Of a stretch of 64,000 bases of DNA, positions 1-15,573 are shown in pieces. The stretch is from Pseudomonadota bacterium (GTDB lineage: Bacteria > Pseudomonadota > Alphaproteobacteria > Rhizobiales > Xanthobacteraceae). A program made the translations under genes and the position numbers. The notes beneath the pieces are model-generated. The model had not been told where the DNA came from. It was given only the letters and a program-made list of their open reading frames with translations, and made no database searches. Numbering within the stretch: position 1 is the stretch's first letter; every line of letters starts with the position of its first letter. Location: NCBI GenBank assembly GCA_018240595.1, contig JAFEFL010000025.1:62001-126000 (forward strand). The letters run 5' to 3'.

Positions 1-2966
<2,966 letters not shown>

Positions 2967-2977
2967 TCCGGGAACGC

Positions 2978-3014
2978 CCGGCGCGCCAGAACGGCGCGCC
3001 GGTTTTGGTTTTTG
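2978..3014 (+). terminator. Rho-independent terminator between the two IDH genes
   Basis: A perfect 10-bp stem (CCGGCGCGCC / GGCGCGCCGG) with a 5-nt loop is followed by TTTTGGTTTTT. It lies directly after the stop of the monomeric IDH gene and before the dimeric-type gene, so the two are probably transcribed separately. Confidence 0.8.
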
Positions 3015-3058
3015 CTATCCGATGCTGCTGCCGGCTCTCCAGTGATGGTTTCGTGACT

Positions 3059-4273
3059 ATGGCCAAGATCAAAGTGAAGAACCCCGTCGTCGAAATGGAC
3101 GGCGATGAGATGACCCGCATCATCTGGCAGCTCATCAAGGACAAGCTGATCCACCCCTATCTCGACATCGGCCTGCTCTACTACGACCTGTCGGTGCAGA
3201 AGCGCGACGAGACCAGCGATCAGATCACCATCGACGCCGCGAACAAGACCAAGGAAGTCGGCGTCGCCGTCAAATGCGCCACCATCACGCCGGACGAAGG
3301 CCGCGTGAAGGAGTTCAATCTCAAGGAAATGTGGCGCTCGCCGAACGGCACCATCCGCAACATCCTCGGCGGCACCATCTTCCGCGAGCCGATCATCTGC
3401 AAGAACGTGCCGCGTCTCGTGCCCGGCTGGACGCAGCCGATCATCATCGGCCGCCATGCCTATGGCGACCAGTACCGCGCCACGGATTTCAGGTTCCCCG
3501 GCAAGGGCACGCTGACGCTCAAATTCGTCGGCGACGACGGCCAGATAATCGAGAAGGAAGTGTTCAAGACGCCCGGCTCCGGCGTCACCATGGCGATGTA
3601 CAATCTCGACGACTCGATTGTCGATTTTGCCCGCGCCTCGATGAACTATGCGCTGAACCGCGGCTATCCGCTCTACCTGTCGACCAAGAACACCATCCTG
3701 AAGCAGTACGACGGCCGCTTCATGGAGCTGTTCCAGAAGGTGTTCGACGAGGAGTTCAAGGACAAGTTCGAGGCGAAGAAGCTGACCTATCAGCACCGCC
3801 TGATCGACGACATGGTTGCCTCGGCGCTGAAGTGGTCGGGCGGCTATGTCTGGGCCTGCAAGAACTACGACGGCGACGTGCAGTCCGACACGGTGGCGCA
3901 AGGCTTTGGCTCGCTCGGCCTGATGACCTCGGTGCTGATGACGCCGGACGGCAAGGTGGTGGAAGCGGAAGCCGCGCACGGCACCGTGACGCGTCATTAC
4001 CGTCAGCATCAACAGGGCCAGGAAACCTCGACCAACTCGATCGCCTCGATCTTCGCCTGGAGTCGCGGCCTGGCGCATCGCGCCAAGCTCGACGGCAACG
4101 ACGCGCTGATGAAGTTCTCGACGACCCTGGAAAAGGTCTGCATCGATACCGTCGAAAGCGGTTTCATGACCAAGGATCTCGCCCTGCTCGTCGGTCCCGA
4201 CCAGCGATGGCTGTCGACCGCGGGCTTCCTCGACAAGATCGACGACAACATGAAGAAGGCCATGGCCGCGTAG
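3059..4273 (+). CDS. icd: NADP-dependent isocitrate dehydrogenase, dimeric type
   Basis: The product (404 aa from the ATG at 3059) is a classical isocitrate/isopropylmalate dehydrogenase-fold enzyme of the eukaryote-like NADP-IDH subfamily common in alphaproteobacteria. Visible hallmarks are [19 protein letters not shown] at the N terminus, RSPNGTIRN (substrate-binding Ser/Asn/Arg), [14 protein letters not shown], the [18 protein letters not shown] segment that carries catalytic Asp residues, and [11 protein letters not shown] for NADP binding. The start was chosen because [20 protein letters not shown] is the family N terminus; an in-frame extension back to 3005 runs through the terminator. 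It catalyses the same reaction as the gene immediately upstream. Confidence 0.96.
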   Translation: MAKIKVKNPVVEMDGDEMTRIIWQLIKDKLIHPYLDIGLLYYDLSVQKRDETSDQITIDAANKTKEVGVAVKCATITPDEGRVKEFNLKEMWRSPNGTIRNILGGTIFREPIICKNVPRLVPGWTQPIIIGRHAYGDQYRATDFRFPGKGTLTLKFVGDDGQIIEKEVFKTPGSGVTMAMYNLDDSIVDFARASMNYALNRGYPLYLSTKNTILKQYDGRFMELFQKVFDEEFKDKFEAKKLTYQHRLIDDMVASALKWSGGYVWACKNYDGDVQSDTVAQGFGSLGLMTSVLMTPDGKVVEAEAAHGTVTRHYRQHQQGQETSTNSIASIFAWSRGLAHRAKLDGNDALMKFSTTLEKVCIDTVESGFMTKDLALLVGPDQRWLSTAGFLDKIDDNMKKAMAA

Positions 4274-4420
4274 GCGGCCCTAAGAAAGGGCCGGCGTGAG
4301 CTGCCGCCCGCTGCGATCCCGGACGGCGCGGCACATCGCCGCGCCGTTGCCGTATGCGGGCCACGCCGTCTTTCCGCCGCAGATGCGATTCATTGAGAGC
4401 ATCCCGAGCAAGGGCGAGCC

Positions 4421-5395
4421 ATGATGCGTCTTCTTCGCTGGGCGGCCCTGGTGGTTCTGCTGTTCGCCGCCTTCTGCTTCTTCAACAACACCAACATGCT
4501 GGCGACCCCGTCGGGCGCGCCGCCGACGCTGCTGGCGCACCGCGGCCTGGCGCAGACCTTTCATCGCGAGGCTCTGACCAATTCGACCTGCACCGCGACG
4601 CGGATCGATCCGCCCGAGCATCCTTATCTCGAGAACACCATCGCCTCGATGCAGGCGGCCTTCGCCGACGGCGCCGGTATCGTCGAGTTCGACGTGCAGC
4701 CGACCACCGATGGCGGCTTTGCCATCTTCCACGACTGGACGCTGGACTGCCGCACCGACGGCCATGGTCCAACACGCGAGCATTCGCTCGCCGAACTCAA
4801 GAAACTCGACATCGGCTATGGCTACACCGCCGATAACGGCAGGACCTTCCCGTTCCGCGGCAAGGGCGTTGGGCTGATGCCGTCGCTCGACGAGGTGCTC
4901 GCTGCCTTTCCCGACAAGCGCTTTCTGATCGACGTAAAAAGCAACGATCCGACCGAAGGCGAGCGGCTGGCAGCGCGCCTCGCCGCACTCACGCCGCAGG
5001 CGCGCGCCCGGCTGATGATCTATGGCGGCGACAAGCCGATCGAGGCGATACACGACAAGCTGCCGGATGTCGCGGCGATGTCGAAGCACACGCTGAAGGA
5101 ATGCGCCGTGCGCTACACGCTGTTCGGCTGGTCCGGCTTCGTGCCGAAGGAATGCCGGCACACGCTGATCATCCTGCCGTCGAATTTCGCGCCGTTCGCC
5201 TGGGGCTGGCCGCACAAGCTCGTGGCGCGCCTGCGCCACGCCGGCTCGATCGTGCTGGTCGCCGGCCCTTATGACGGCGGCAACGGCACCAGCGGCATCG
5301 ACGACGCCGCGCAATTCAAGGCGCTGCCGCAAGGCTACGACGGCGGCATCTGGACCAACCGCGTCGATCGCATCGCGCCGCTGGTACGGCGCTGA
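4421..5395 (+). CDS. Glycerophosphodiester phosphodiesterase family protein, membrane-anchored
   Basis: This 324-aa protein has an N-terminal hydrophobic segment (about residues 5-22) that should act as a signal anchor or signal peptide. It is followed by a GDPD TIM-barrel domain: LLAHRG near 40, then VEFDVQPTTDGGFAIFHD near 90-107, which supply the catalytic His, Glu-x-Asp metal ligands and second His of the family. GDPD enzymes hydrolyse glycerophosphodiesters to glycerol-3-phosphate and an alcohol. The ATG at 4421 follows AGGGCGAG; a second ATG follows at once. The C-terminal half (KECAVRYTLFGWSGFVPKEC) is less typical, so the exact substrate is uncertain. It is convergent with the K+ channel gene. 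Confidence 0.85.
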   Translation: MMRLLRWAALVVLLFAAFCFFNNTNMLATPSGAPPTLLAHRGLAQTFHREALTNSTCTATRIDPPEHPYLENTIASMQAAFADGAGIVEFDVQPTTDGGFAIFHDWTLDCRTDGHGPTREHSLAELKKLDIGYGYTADNGRTFPFRGKGVGLMPSLDEVLAAFPDKRFLIDVKSNDPTEGERLAARLAALTPQARARLMIYGGDKPIEAIHDKLPDVAAMSKHTLKECAVRYTLFGWSGFVPKECRHTLIILPSNFAPFAWGWPHKLVARLRHAGSIVLVAGPYDGGNGTSGIDDAAQFKALPQGYDGGIWTNRVDRIAPLVRR

Positions 5396-5407
5396 TCCGC
5401 CCCGTGC

Positions 5408-6598
5408 TCAGACGTCGTCGCCGTCCGCCGGCGGCACTTCCTCGCCGACGCGATTCTTGACGGTGTCCTGGATGCGCGCGGCGATGTGGTCGTCGCGGCG
5501 CATCAGCGCGTGCAGGTCCTGCGCCGAGAGCACCAGCAAGCTGACGCGCGTCAGCGCGACTGCGGTCGCCGAGCGGCGGCCCCGCTTGAGCACGGCAACC
5601 TCGCCGAAGAACTGGCCCGGGCCGAGCACGGCGTTCTCCCGCTTCTTCAGCGCCACCTCGACCTTGCCATCGGCGATGAAGTAGATGGCGTGCGCCACTT
5701 CGCCTTCGCGGATGATCGCCTCGCCGGGCTCGGCCACCTGCGCGCGCAGCAGCTCCATGACGTTGGCGATCTCGCTGGCGTCGAGTTCGGAGAACAGCGG
5801 CACCTTGGCGACCATGCCCCAGGTGACGATGAAATCGCGGCGGTGGATCTGTTCGGAGAAGGCGGTGGCGATGATGCCGACCGGCAAGGCCAGGAACACG
5901 ACGCCGGTGAAGATGCCGACCGTGGCGATGATCTTGCCGAGCGGTGTGATCGGCACGACGTCACCGTAGCCGATGGTGCCGATGGTCACGATCGCCCACC
6001 ACATCGCGTCGGGAATGGTACCGAGCTTATCGGGCTGCGCGCTCGCCTCGGCAAGGTGCATCATCGACGCCAGCACCAGGGTCGCGCCCGCGGTCATCAC
6101 CACGCAGCCGAACAGCGCGCGGCGCTCGCGATAGAGCACGTCGATCAGCGAACGCATGGCCGGCGAATAGCGCGCGAACTTGAAGAAGCGCACCATGCGG
6201 AACACCAGCACGAAGCGAAGGTCGATCGGCGACACGATGGCGAACCAGAACGGCAGCACCGACACCAGGTCGACGAAACCGGCGGCGCTGAAGATGTATT
6301 TGGCCCGCGCTCGCCACGCCGACAGGTGCCGGTGCGGCGGATGTTCAACCGACGACCAGATGCGCGCGATGTATTCGATGCTGAACACGGTCAGCGATAA
6401 ATACTCGATGACCGCGAACAGTCGGCCATGGCGCGCCTCGATCGCCGGCACGGATTCGAGCGCCACCGCGATCAGGTTGACGAGCAGCAGCACCACGAGG
6501 AAGCGATCGACGACGACGCTGACCGGATCGCCGACCTGCCCCTGCTCGAGGATGAGGTGCACCCGCTGACGGAAATCCCTGGACTTGCGGCGCGCCAT
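5408..6598 (-). CDS. Cyclic-nucleotide-gated voltage-sensor-type K+ channel
   Basis: This 396-aa inner-membrane protein has six predicted helices. S4 (residues near 125-145, with Arg/Lys about every third position: RFVLVFRMVRFFKFAR) is followed by a pore loop with the K+ selectivity filter TIGYGD near 217. The C-terminal 130 residues form a cyclic-nucleotide-binding domain with the phosphate-binding cassette FFGEVAVLKRGRRSAT. The architecture matches the MlotiK1-like bacterial CNG channels described in rhizobia, which open on cAMP. The start at 6598 (MARRKSRDF) was preferred over an in-frame ATG 33 nt upstream because the extension has no family similarity; this choice is tentative. Confidence 0.9.
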   Translation of the reverse strand: MARRKSRDFRQRVHLILEQGQVGDPVSVVVDRFLVVLLLVNLIAVALESVPAIEARHGRLFAVIEYLSLTVFSIEYIARIWSSVEHPPHRHLSAWRARAKYIFSAAGFVDLVSVLPFWFAIVSPIDLRFVLVFRMVRFFKFARYSPAMRSLIDVLYRERRALFGCVVMTAGATLVLASMMHLAEASAQPDKLGTIPDAMWWAIVTIGTIGYGDVVPITPLGKIIATVGIFTGVVFLALPVGIIATAFSEQIHRRDFIVTWGMVAKVPLFSELDASEIANVMELLRAQVAEPGEAIIREGEVAHAIYFIADGKVEVALKKRENAVLGPGQFFGEVAVLKRGRRSATAVALTRVSLLVLSAQDLHALMRRDDHIAARIQDTVKNRVGEEVPPADGDDV

Positions 6599-6670
6599 TG
6601 CCTGCCCCGAATCGACCGTCACAGAATACACGAGCCGGATCGGGGGCGGGCCGGTATCGGCGATCCCGGG

Positions 6671-7294
6671 CTAGAGCCGTGCCGACAGGATCTTGTAGCC
6701 GGCGTAGCCGAAGGCGACGGCGAACACGCCGTCGAACCAGCGTCGCAGCTTCAGATAGCCCGTGACCACCGTCGGGTTGGAGAACAGCACGGCGTAGCCG
6801 TGCAGCACGATGGCGCTTTGCAGGCCGACGGCGGCGACGATGAGCGCCAGGTCGGCCAAAGTCGCGTCGGCCGGCACGCCGAACGAATAGAGCGAGCCGA
6901 AAAATAGGATCGCCTTCGGGTTGGTGAGATGCAGCGTCAGACCGCGAACGAAGGCGCGGCGCGGCGACGGCGCGGCGAGGCCCTGCAGCGCGGCCACGCC
7001 CGGCGTCAGCGCCGAGCGCGCCGACTTGAAGGCGAGGAACAGCAGATAGGCGGCGCCGAAATAGCGGATCAGCTCGATCAGCCAGGCATTGGCCAGCATC
7101 ACCGCCGACAGGCCCGCTGCGGCGCCGACCGACCAGGTCAGCGAGCCGGTGGTGACGCCCGAGGCGAACACCAGGCCGCTGCGGCGCCCGGCTTTCATCG
7201 AGGTACCGGCGATCGCCAGCACGGCGGGCCCGGGACTGGCCACGGCAATGAGCGCGGCGATCATGATGAGGGAAAGGTGGATGTGGCCGATCAT
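6671..7294 (-). CDS. LysE/RhtB family amino-acid exporter
   Basis: The 207-aa protein is almost entirely hydrophobic, with about six transmembrane helices, and is a LysE-superfamily efflux permease. The N terminus carries the family signature around ASPGPAVLAIAGTSMKAGRRSG (residues 19-40), and the central NPKAILFFGSLYSF (near 130) is typical of the RhtB branch. Members export amino acids such as lysine, threonine or homoserine lactones; the substrate cannot be read from the sequence. It is preceded by a dispersed inverted repeat and otherwise stands alone. Confidence 0.88.
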   Translation of the reverse strand: MIGHIHLSLIMIAALIAVASPGPAVLAIAGTSMKAGRRSGLVFASGVTTGSLTWSVGAAAGLSAVMLANAWLIELIRYFGAAYLLFLAFKSARSALTPGVAALQGLAAPSPRRAFVRGLTLHLTNPKAILFFGSLYSFGVPADATLADLALIVAAVGLQSAIVLHGYAVLFSNPTVVTGYLKLRRWFDGVFAVAFGYAGYKILSARL

Positions 7295-7345
7295 GGATTG
7301 CTTACACTCGTTGAGATCGTGTCATTGTCCGGCCGCCGCAGTCTC

Positions 7346-7432
7346 CGTTCGTCCCCGCGCAGGCGGGGACCCAGTACGGCATTGCCGAACTTCAACGCTT
7401 TTCTGGTTTCCCGCTTTCGCGGGGATGAACGG
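7346..7432. repeat. BIME-like dispersed inverted repeat
   Basis: Two roughly 30-bp arms in inverted orientation (7346-7376 containing TCCCCGCGCAGGCGGGGACC, and 7402-7432 containing TTCCCGCTTTCGCGGGGATG) surround a short spacer. The same kind of unit recurs at 10781-10856 and 40057-40160 in this window. This is the signature of a rhizobial REP/BIME-type palindromic family. Confidence 0.75.
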
Positions 7433-7461
7433 AGTTTGGTTGAACTCCCGGGAGCGATCAA

Positions 7462-7937
7462 CTACCCCGCCAGCATCAGTTCCATCGCGTACTGGGTCGG
7501 CCCCGGATAGCCGGCATGGGTATCCTCGGCCACAATCGCAAAGCCGTGCCGCTGAAACAGCGCGACATTGTCCGCCAAGGAGATCCGCACCCGCAGCGTC
7601 ACACGTTTGGCGCCGAGCCGGCGCGCCTCACGCTTGGCGGCATCGACCAGCGCGCCGGCCAGACCGCGCCGCCGCTGGTCAGGCGCCACCGCCAACCGGC
7701 CGATATAGAGCGCGTCGCCCTGCGGGATGCAGAAAACGCTGGCGACGATACGGCCGCCCTGCTCGATGACGAAACAGGTTTCGGATTGCAGCCGCGCGGC
7801 GAAATCCGCCGCCGTCTCCTTGAGCACGCCGGACGGCGGATCGATGTCGAGCGCGCCGAAGGTGGCCTGAACCAGCGCGAGGAGTTCTTCGGCCCGGGCC
7901 GGGTCGGTCAGCCGCGTAACGGCGACAGCCTCGCGCA

Positions 7938-7938
<1 letters not shown>
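7462..7938 (-). CDS. GNAT family N-acetyltransferase
   Basis: This 158-aa protein is a single GNAT domain that should transfer acetyl from acetyl-CoA to an unknown amine. The acetyl-CoA pyrophosphate-binding motif A is clear: YIGRLAVAPDQRRRGLAGAL (near residues 79-98). A motif B-like FQRHGFAIV segment lies near 130 and an aromatic-rich C terminus follows. Its start codon overlaps the stop of alaS by one base (ATGA-type junction), so it is translationally coupled to alaS and probably co-transcribed. Nothing indicates the acceptor substrate. Confidence 0.85.
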
Positions 7939-10601
<2,663 letters not shown>

Positions 10602-10780
10602 GTCCGAACGCCCAAATACCCCTTGCGGGGAACCCTGTTGTTGCGGAGCGCCGCGGGCCCCCGGCTCCGCGCCCCGGCCGGAGGCATAAAGGCCCGTCCG
10701 GCTTTGATTTTTCCGGGTTCTATTTAGCGACGGGGGGCGGAGGAGTCGAGGGAGGGGGCCTATCGCCGGGGGGCCCCCGC

Positions 10781-10856
10781 GTCATGCCCCGCGACAGCGG
10801 GCCATCCAGCCATTCAGCTCCAGCGCTAGGTCGCCCGCCTTCGCGGGCGACGACGG
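10781..10856. repeat. BIME-like dispersed inverted repeat between htpX and alaS
   Basis: GTCATGCCCCGCGACAGCGG and, in opposite orientation, TCGCCCGCCTTCGCGGGCGA flank a short spacer. It belongs to the same palindromic family as 7346-7432 and 40057-40160. The rest of the 262-bp gap (10602-10780) is GC-rich with a G9/C5 run and holds no recognisable gene. Confidence 0.65.
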
Positions 10857-10863
10857 CGTCTTA

Positions 10864-11826
10864 CTACCCCCACGGGCCGCGGCGGCTGCCGCCACCGCTA
10901 CCCCAGGGTCCGCCGTCCGGGCCGCCCTGCCCGCCACCCCAGACGCCGTGCCGCGGCGGCGCAGCCGGGCGCATGCCGAAGGCGGCGGCCAGTTGCTGAA
11001 GCGCCGCGATGCGGTTCTCGGTCGCCGGATGGGTCGAGAACAGGTTGTCCATGCGCTCGCCGGACAAAGGATTGATGATGAACATGTGCGCCGTCGCCGG
11101 CTGATGCTCCGCGGTGTCGTTCGGCACCAGGTGCGCGATGCTGGCGATCTTGCCGAGCGCCGAGGCCAGCGCCAGCGGCTCGCCGGAAATCCGCGCGCCG
11201 AGATTGTCGGCGGCGTATTCGCGCGTCCGGCTGATGGCCATCTGCACCAGCAGCGCCGCGATCGGCGCCAGGATCACCATCGCCATGGTGCCGATCAGGC
11301 CGAAGCCGTTGTTGTTGTCGCGGTTGCCGGTCAGCCCGGAGAACATCGCGAAATTGCCGAGCATCGATATGGCGCCGGCAATGGTCGCGGTGACCGTCAT
11401 GATCAGCGTGTCGCGATTGGCGATGTGCGCCAGCTCATGAGCGACGACGCCGGCGATTTCGCTCTGGTCCAGCGAGCGCAAGAGGCCGGTCGTCACCGCG
11501 ATCGCGGCGTTCTGCGGATTGCGTCCGGTGGCGAAGGCGTTGGGCTGCGGATTGTCCATGACGTAGAGACGCGGCATTGGCAGATCGGCGCGGCGGGCAA
11601 GTTCGGCAACCATGGCATAAAGATCGGGCGCCGTGCGCGGATCGATCTCCTGCGCGCCGTGCATCGACAAGACCATCTTGTCGGAATTCCAGTAGGCGAA
11701 CAGATTCATGCCGGCGGCCACGACAAGAGCGATCATAGCGCCGCCGGCGCCGCCGATGAGAAAGCCGACGCCCATGAACAGCGCGGTCAGACCCGCGAGC
11801 AGCAGCGCCGTGCGAAAATAGTTCAT
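10864..11826 (-). CDS. htpX: Membrane zinc metalloprotease HtpX (M48B)
   Basis: This 320-aa inner-membrane protease degrades misfolded membrane proteins alongside FtsH. Two N-terminal helices (residues about 5-50) precede the cytoplasmic catalytic site [10 protein letters not shown] near 127-136 (HExxH), and a second hydrophobic pair with [16 protein letters not shown] near 198-213 supplies the third zinc ligand (Glu). The start ATG at 11826 ([19 protein letters not shown]) is the family N terminus; the longer in-frame extension to 12072 has no similarity to HtpX. The C-terminal tail is Gly/Pro-rich and about 30 residues longer than in E. coli. Confidence 0.95.
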   Translation of the reverse strand: MNYFRTALLLAGLTALFMGVGFLIGGAGGAMIALVVAAGMNLFAYWNSDKMVLSMHGAQEIDPRTAPDLYAMVAELARRADLPMPRLYVMDNPQPNAFATGRNPQNAAIAVTTGLLRSLDQSEIAGVVAHELAHIANRDTLIMTVTATIAGAISMLGNFAMFSGLTGNRDNNNGFGLIGTMAMVILAPIAALLVQMAISRTREYAADNLGARISGEPLALASALGKIASIAHLVPNDTAEHQPATAHMFIINPLSGERMDNLFSTHPATENRIAALQQLAAAFGMRPAAPPRHGVWGGGQGGPDGGPWGSGGGSRRGPWG

Positions 11827-12203
11827 TGCGATCCTCGTAGCGGACGCGCGGGGGCCGTCCACGCGCGGCAACGCCGGTGCCGCTGCACGGCGCGCCGGCA
11901 CGTCCTGTGTTCCGCGAAAAATGTCGGTACGGCGGCGTTTTAGCGCAAGTGAACGCAGCGCCGCAGGGCGATGACAGGATGACGCAGGCGGAACCGCAGC
12001 GCGCCAGGGTGCCCGGTAGCGGTACACGACGCCGCGACCCGTCCGCGCGGCGCGAGACGCCTTTTCGGGCACGCCGACGCCCCCGTCCTCGGTGGCGGCC
12101 GCTTTATGCAGCCGGGTGCCGACGGGGGCGACAAACGTTTACGCACAACCTGAACCTGACGGACCCTCGAGCCCGCGACATCAGCCTCTCTTCGGCGGCC
12201 GGT
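11827..12203. other. 377-bp intergenic stretch, no gene recognised
   Basis: The region between htpX and the upstream Lys/Ala-rich gene contains only short arginine-rich reading frames on both strands with no start-site or family support. It should hold the htpX promoter; no convincing heat-shock or vegetative promoter could be picked out by eye. Confidence 0.5.
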
Positions 12204-12764
12204 CTAGCGGCCGCCTGCTTTCTTCTTCGCCGCGCCCTTGCCGGTTTTCGTCTTCGGCTCGGGCTTGGAATCGGCCTTGGCTTTGGCTTTGCCCTTCGCC
12301 TTGGCTTTGTCCGCCGCTTTACGCGCCTTGCGCGCTTCGTTGGCGGCCAGCACCTCGGCCGATTTGGCACCCGAACCGGCGCCCGTTTTGGCACCCGCAT
12401 CGGACTTTGCCGTTGCCGTCGTATCCGGCGTGGTCTCGTCCTCGGCGGGCTTGGACTTCAGTTTGCCCTGCGAACGCTCCTTGGCGTTCTTGCGCTTCTC
12501 CGGTTTGGCCAGTGGCGTCACCTGCTCCTCGGCTTTCGCCGGGTTCGCAGGCTTGCGCTGCGCCAGCACGATGATCTCGCCGGGCAAAGGTTCAACATTG
12601 CCGGGCTCGATCATCTCGATCGCGGCCGCAGCCTCGACCGCCGGTTTCTCTTCATGGGCCGGCTTGTCATGGGTCGGCCTGTCATGGGTCGGCTTGGGCG
12701 CTGCAAGCGAAGACAGAGTCTCCGCCTGTGCCGGCTCCGCGGCGGCTGCCGCCTCTCCCGTCAC
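12204..12764 (-). CDS. Lys/Ala/Pro-rich low-complexity hypothetical protein
   Basis: This 186-aa reading frame follows recA on the same strand, 75 bp after the recA stop, and begins with GTG. The N-terminal 60 residues contain a short repeat (THDRPTHDKPAHEEKP). The C-terminal half is dominated by Ala/Lys runs such as KAKAKGKAKAKADSKPEPK, resembling basic tails of nucleoid-associated proteins. No structured domain is visible and no function is assigned. Low complexity and the non-ATG start make the gene model uncertain; it could also be a basic tail read by chance from GC-rich DNA. Confidence 0.5.
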   Translation of the reverse strand: MTGEAAAAAEPAQAETLSSLAAPKPTHDRPTHDKPAHEEKPAVEAAAAIEMIEPGNVEPLPGEIIVLAQRKPANPAKAEEQVTPLAKPEKRKNAKERSQGKLKSKPAEDETTPDTTATAKSDAGAKTGAGSGAKSAEVLAANEARKARKAADKAKAKGKAKAKADSKPEPKTKTGKGAAKKKAGGR

Positions 12765-12839
12765 GGAGAGGCTTTCACCGTCGGGACCGGCGCCGGACCG
12801 TAGCGTATCGCTATCCTGGTCCGGCGTGCCCGGAGCTTT

Positions 12840-13925
<1,086 letters not shown>

Positions 13926-14041
13926 GATGGCGCTCCTATATGGCCTCAGATTCGACCCCCGACAACGAAGGGTTCGGGGCTGTCCCCCTCCCCCGGCAGG
14001 CCGTGATCGACGTTGAATCAACCGTACACTATTTGTTCTCT

Positions 14042-14056
14042 GTTCGCAATATGTTC
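14042..14056 (-). promoter_or_regulatory. LexA (SOS) box of recA
   Basis: GTTC-GCAATAT-GTTC is an exact match to the alphaproteobacterial LexA operator GTTC-N7-GTTC (read as GAAC-N7-GAAC towards recA). A further GTTC half-site lies at 14035-14038. It is placed 117 bp upstream of the recA start and should repress recA until DNA damage. Confidence 0.85.
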
Positions 14057-14207
14057 TTATCCGGTTCGGCAGAGAAATACCCCGTTCGCCCCGGCTCAGC
14101 CCGGCCGGATCCCGGCCAAGAATCTGATTTCCGAACGAAATTGTTCCGTCGGCGTTCATCTTCACGGCTGTTCAATGGTCCGAACTGGGGCGAACGGAGT
14201 AGAGGAC

Positions 14208-14519
14208 ATGAAGACGTTAATTGCTGCGATCATCGGCCTGGCCGCGCTTTCGGCGCTGCCGGCCCCGAGCCAGGCGGCCGACGGGTGCGGCCGCGGCTGG
14301 TACAATAATGGCTATCGCTGCGTGCCGATGCGCGGCCCGCGCTATGGCTATTACGACGAGCGGCCGCGCTATTACTATCGGGAGCGCGAGTACTACCGGC
14401 CGCGTTATGGCGACGAGGCTCACCCTTACGGCTACCGGCACAATTACGGCGATCCGCGCTGCGGCCGGCCGAACTACACGATCCAGGACGGCGTCTGCAA
14501 GCCGTACACCGGCCGCTGA
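14208..14519 (+). CDS. Small exported Tyr/Arg-rich protein
   Basis: This 103-aa protein begins with a clear Sec signal peptide (MKTLIAAIIGLAALSALPAP, cleavage probably after SQA near 24). The mature part is unusually rich in Tyr, Arg and Gly. It has two short Cys motifs, GCGRGWYNNGYRC near 27-39 and CGRPNYTIQDGVCKPY near the C terminus, which could form disulfides in the periplasm. An AGAGGA ribosome-binding site precedes the ATG at 14208; a longer in-frame start at 14013 would read through the SOS box region. Similar tyrosine-rich exported proteins of unknown function are common in rhizobia. Confidence 0.75.
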   Translation: MKTLIAAIIGLAALSALPAPSQAADGCGRGWYNNGYRCVPMRGPRYGYYDERPRYYYREREYYRPRYGDEAHPYGYRHNYGDPRCGRPNYTIQDGVCKPYTGR

Positions 14520-14540
14520 TCGCCCCACCGTCTTGATCGA

Positions 14541-14570
14541 GAGGCCGCCTGTTCATGGCGGCCTCTTTCG
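14541..14570 (+). terminator. Rho-independent terminator
   Basis: GAGGCCGCC / GGCGGCCTC stem with a 7-nt loop, followed by TTTCG, 21 bp after the stop of the small exported protein gene. Confidence 0.65.
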
Positions 14571-14807
14571 ATTCCGATCAACCGCAGCGGCTCCTCGAAT
14601 GCCGGATGCACTTCGCGCGCGAACAAACAGCCGCTGAATTCGCTCGGCAATTCGCGCTGGCAATCGACAGCCGGGATTGCCGAATATTACGCCTCGACTC
14701 GACGGGAATTACGGCCCACGCTTGATGATCGCCGGCATCCGAGACAGGCACGCCCGGCGCCCGTGAGACCGGTCGCGCTCGCGCCTGAAAGAGCGGAGAC
14801 CGACGTC

Positions 14808-15005
14808 ATGATCATCGACCATCCGGCGAGTTACGGCGCCAGCGACCGGCTCCTCTGTCAGCAGTGCGGCGGCGATCGCATTCTGACACGGCGCTCGCCG
14901 CATCCCGACTTTGGCGGCAATTACGAAATTCAAATCTTCCGCTGCGTACAATGCGGCGACGAGACGACCCGCAGCGTCGACGACACCGGACGGCCGCGCG
15001 GCTGA
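14808..15005 (+). CDS. Small double-CxxC zinc-ribbon protein (copy a)
   Basis: This 65-aa protein has two knuckles, C17QQC20 and C46VQC49, each flanked by short beta-like segments (LLCQQCGGD and IFRCVQCGDET), the pattern of a four-Cys zinc ribbon. The ATG at 14808 was preferred over an in-frame one at 14763 because the extension is arginine-rich and unlike the related copies. It is one of six such small proteins between 14.8 and 26.6 kb. No function is known; binding of nucleic acid or a partner protein is possible but unproven. Confidence 0.65.
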   Translation: MIIDHPASYGASDRLLCQQCGGDRILTRRSPHPDFGGNYEIQIFRCVQCGDETTRSVDDTGRPRG

Positions 15006-15133
15006 CACATCAGCGCCATCTAGCGCCGCGAGTTTCGGTTAAATCAAACCGCTTCGTGTCTTTTGACACTTCTATCCAACACCGCGCCACCTACATTAGG
15101 TGCATCGCCGGCAACGCAGATTCCTGGGCGCCG

Positions 15134-15180
15134 GTGGCAGAGAGACAGCGTGTGCTCCCGCCTGGCCGAACCGGCAGGAG
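15134..15180 (+). repeat. Conserved leader before zinc-ribbon gene (copy 1)
   Basis: The 47 bp ending just before the start at 15188 match 17555-17604 closely, including GAGAGACAGnGTGTnCTCCC. The surrounding frame differs between the copies, so the conservation is not due to coding. It may be an untranslated leader with a regulatory role or simply the edge of an old gene duplication. Confidence 0.6.
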
Positions 15181-15187
15181 ACATGCG

Positions 15188-15388
15188 ATGCCGACGACAC
15201 GGATCAATCCCACGCATCTTTCGGATATCGATCGCCCGACGTGCCGCGATTGCGGTTCGCGCATGTGGCTGTCGCGCGTATCGGCACCGGTCCAGGGCCG
15301 CGAGCTGCGCACCTTCGAATGTCCGGTGTGCGAGGTATCGACCGGCAACGGCCGCAGCGACAGCGATCGCACCGCGCCGCCGATCTGA
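15188..15388 (+). CDS. Small double-CxxC zinc-ribbon protein (copy b)
   Basis: This 66-aa protein is closely paralogous to the one at 17611. Both have a polar N terminus of 18 residues, then C19xxC22-GS-x-MWL, and FECPVCEVST with C45 and C48 at identical positions. The start is fixed by the shared leader and by the match of the first residues to the paralogue. The four cysteines should bind one zinc ion. The sequence TFECPVCEVST is typical of short rhizobial zinc-ribbon proteins of unknown role. Confidence 0.75.
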   Translation: MPTTRINPTHLSDIDRPTCRDCGSRMWLSRVSAPVQGRELRTFECPVCEVSTGNGRSDSDRTAPPI

Positions 15389-15515
15389 CCGGTCAAACTC
15401 GGCGCCGCCCCGGCTTCTTCCACGGCGCCGCGGCTCCGGATGACGCCCATCGGGCGTATTGTCGCAGCGCCAATAAACAAATGATCATGCAAAGCGCGTT
15501 GCCCGCGGCGCGGCC

Positions 15516-15540
15516 GGAACTGCGGCGAAAACATTGCGTT
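15516..15540 (+). promoter_or_regulatory. Probable EcfG (general stress response) promoter
   Basis: GGAAC at 15516-15520 and CGTT at 15537-15540 are separated by exactly 16 bp, matching the EcfG/RpoE2 consensus GGAAC-N16/17-CGTT of alphaproteobacteria. It lies 34 bp upstream of the ferritin-like gene, a family often under general stress control. Confidence 0.75.
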
Positions 15541-15573
15541 GGCGTGGGACGCAAAACAAACAGGGAGTTTCCC

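Noticed and set aside
11900..11960. Sigma-32 promoter for htpX
   Set aside because: A CTTG element is present on the minus strand but the -10 region does not match convincingly.
11940..12146. 68-aa minus-strand frame upstream of htpX
   Set aside because: No ribosome-binding site or family pattern; Arg/Pro-rich random-frame composition.
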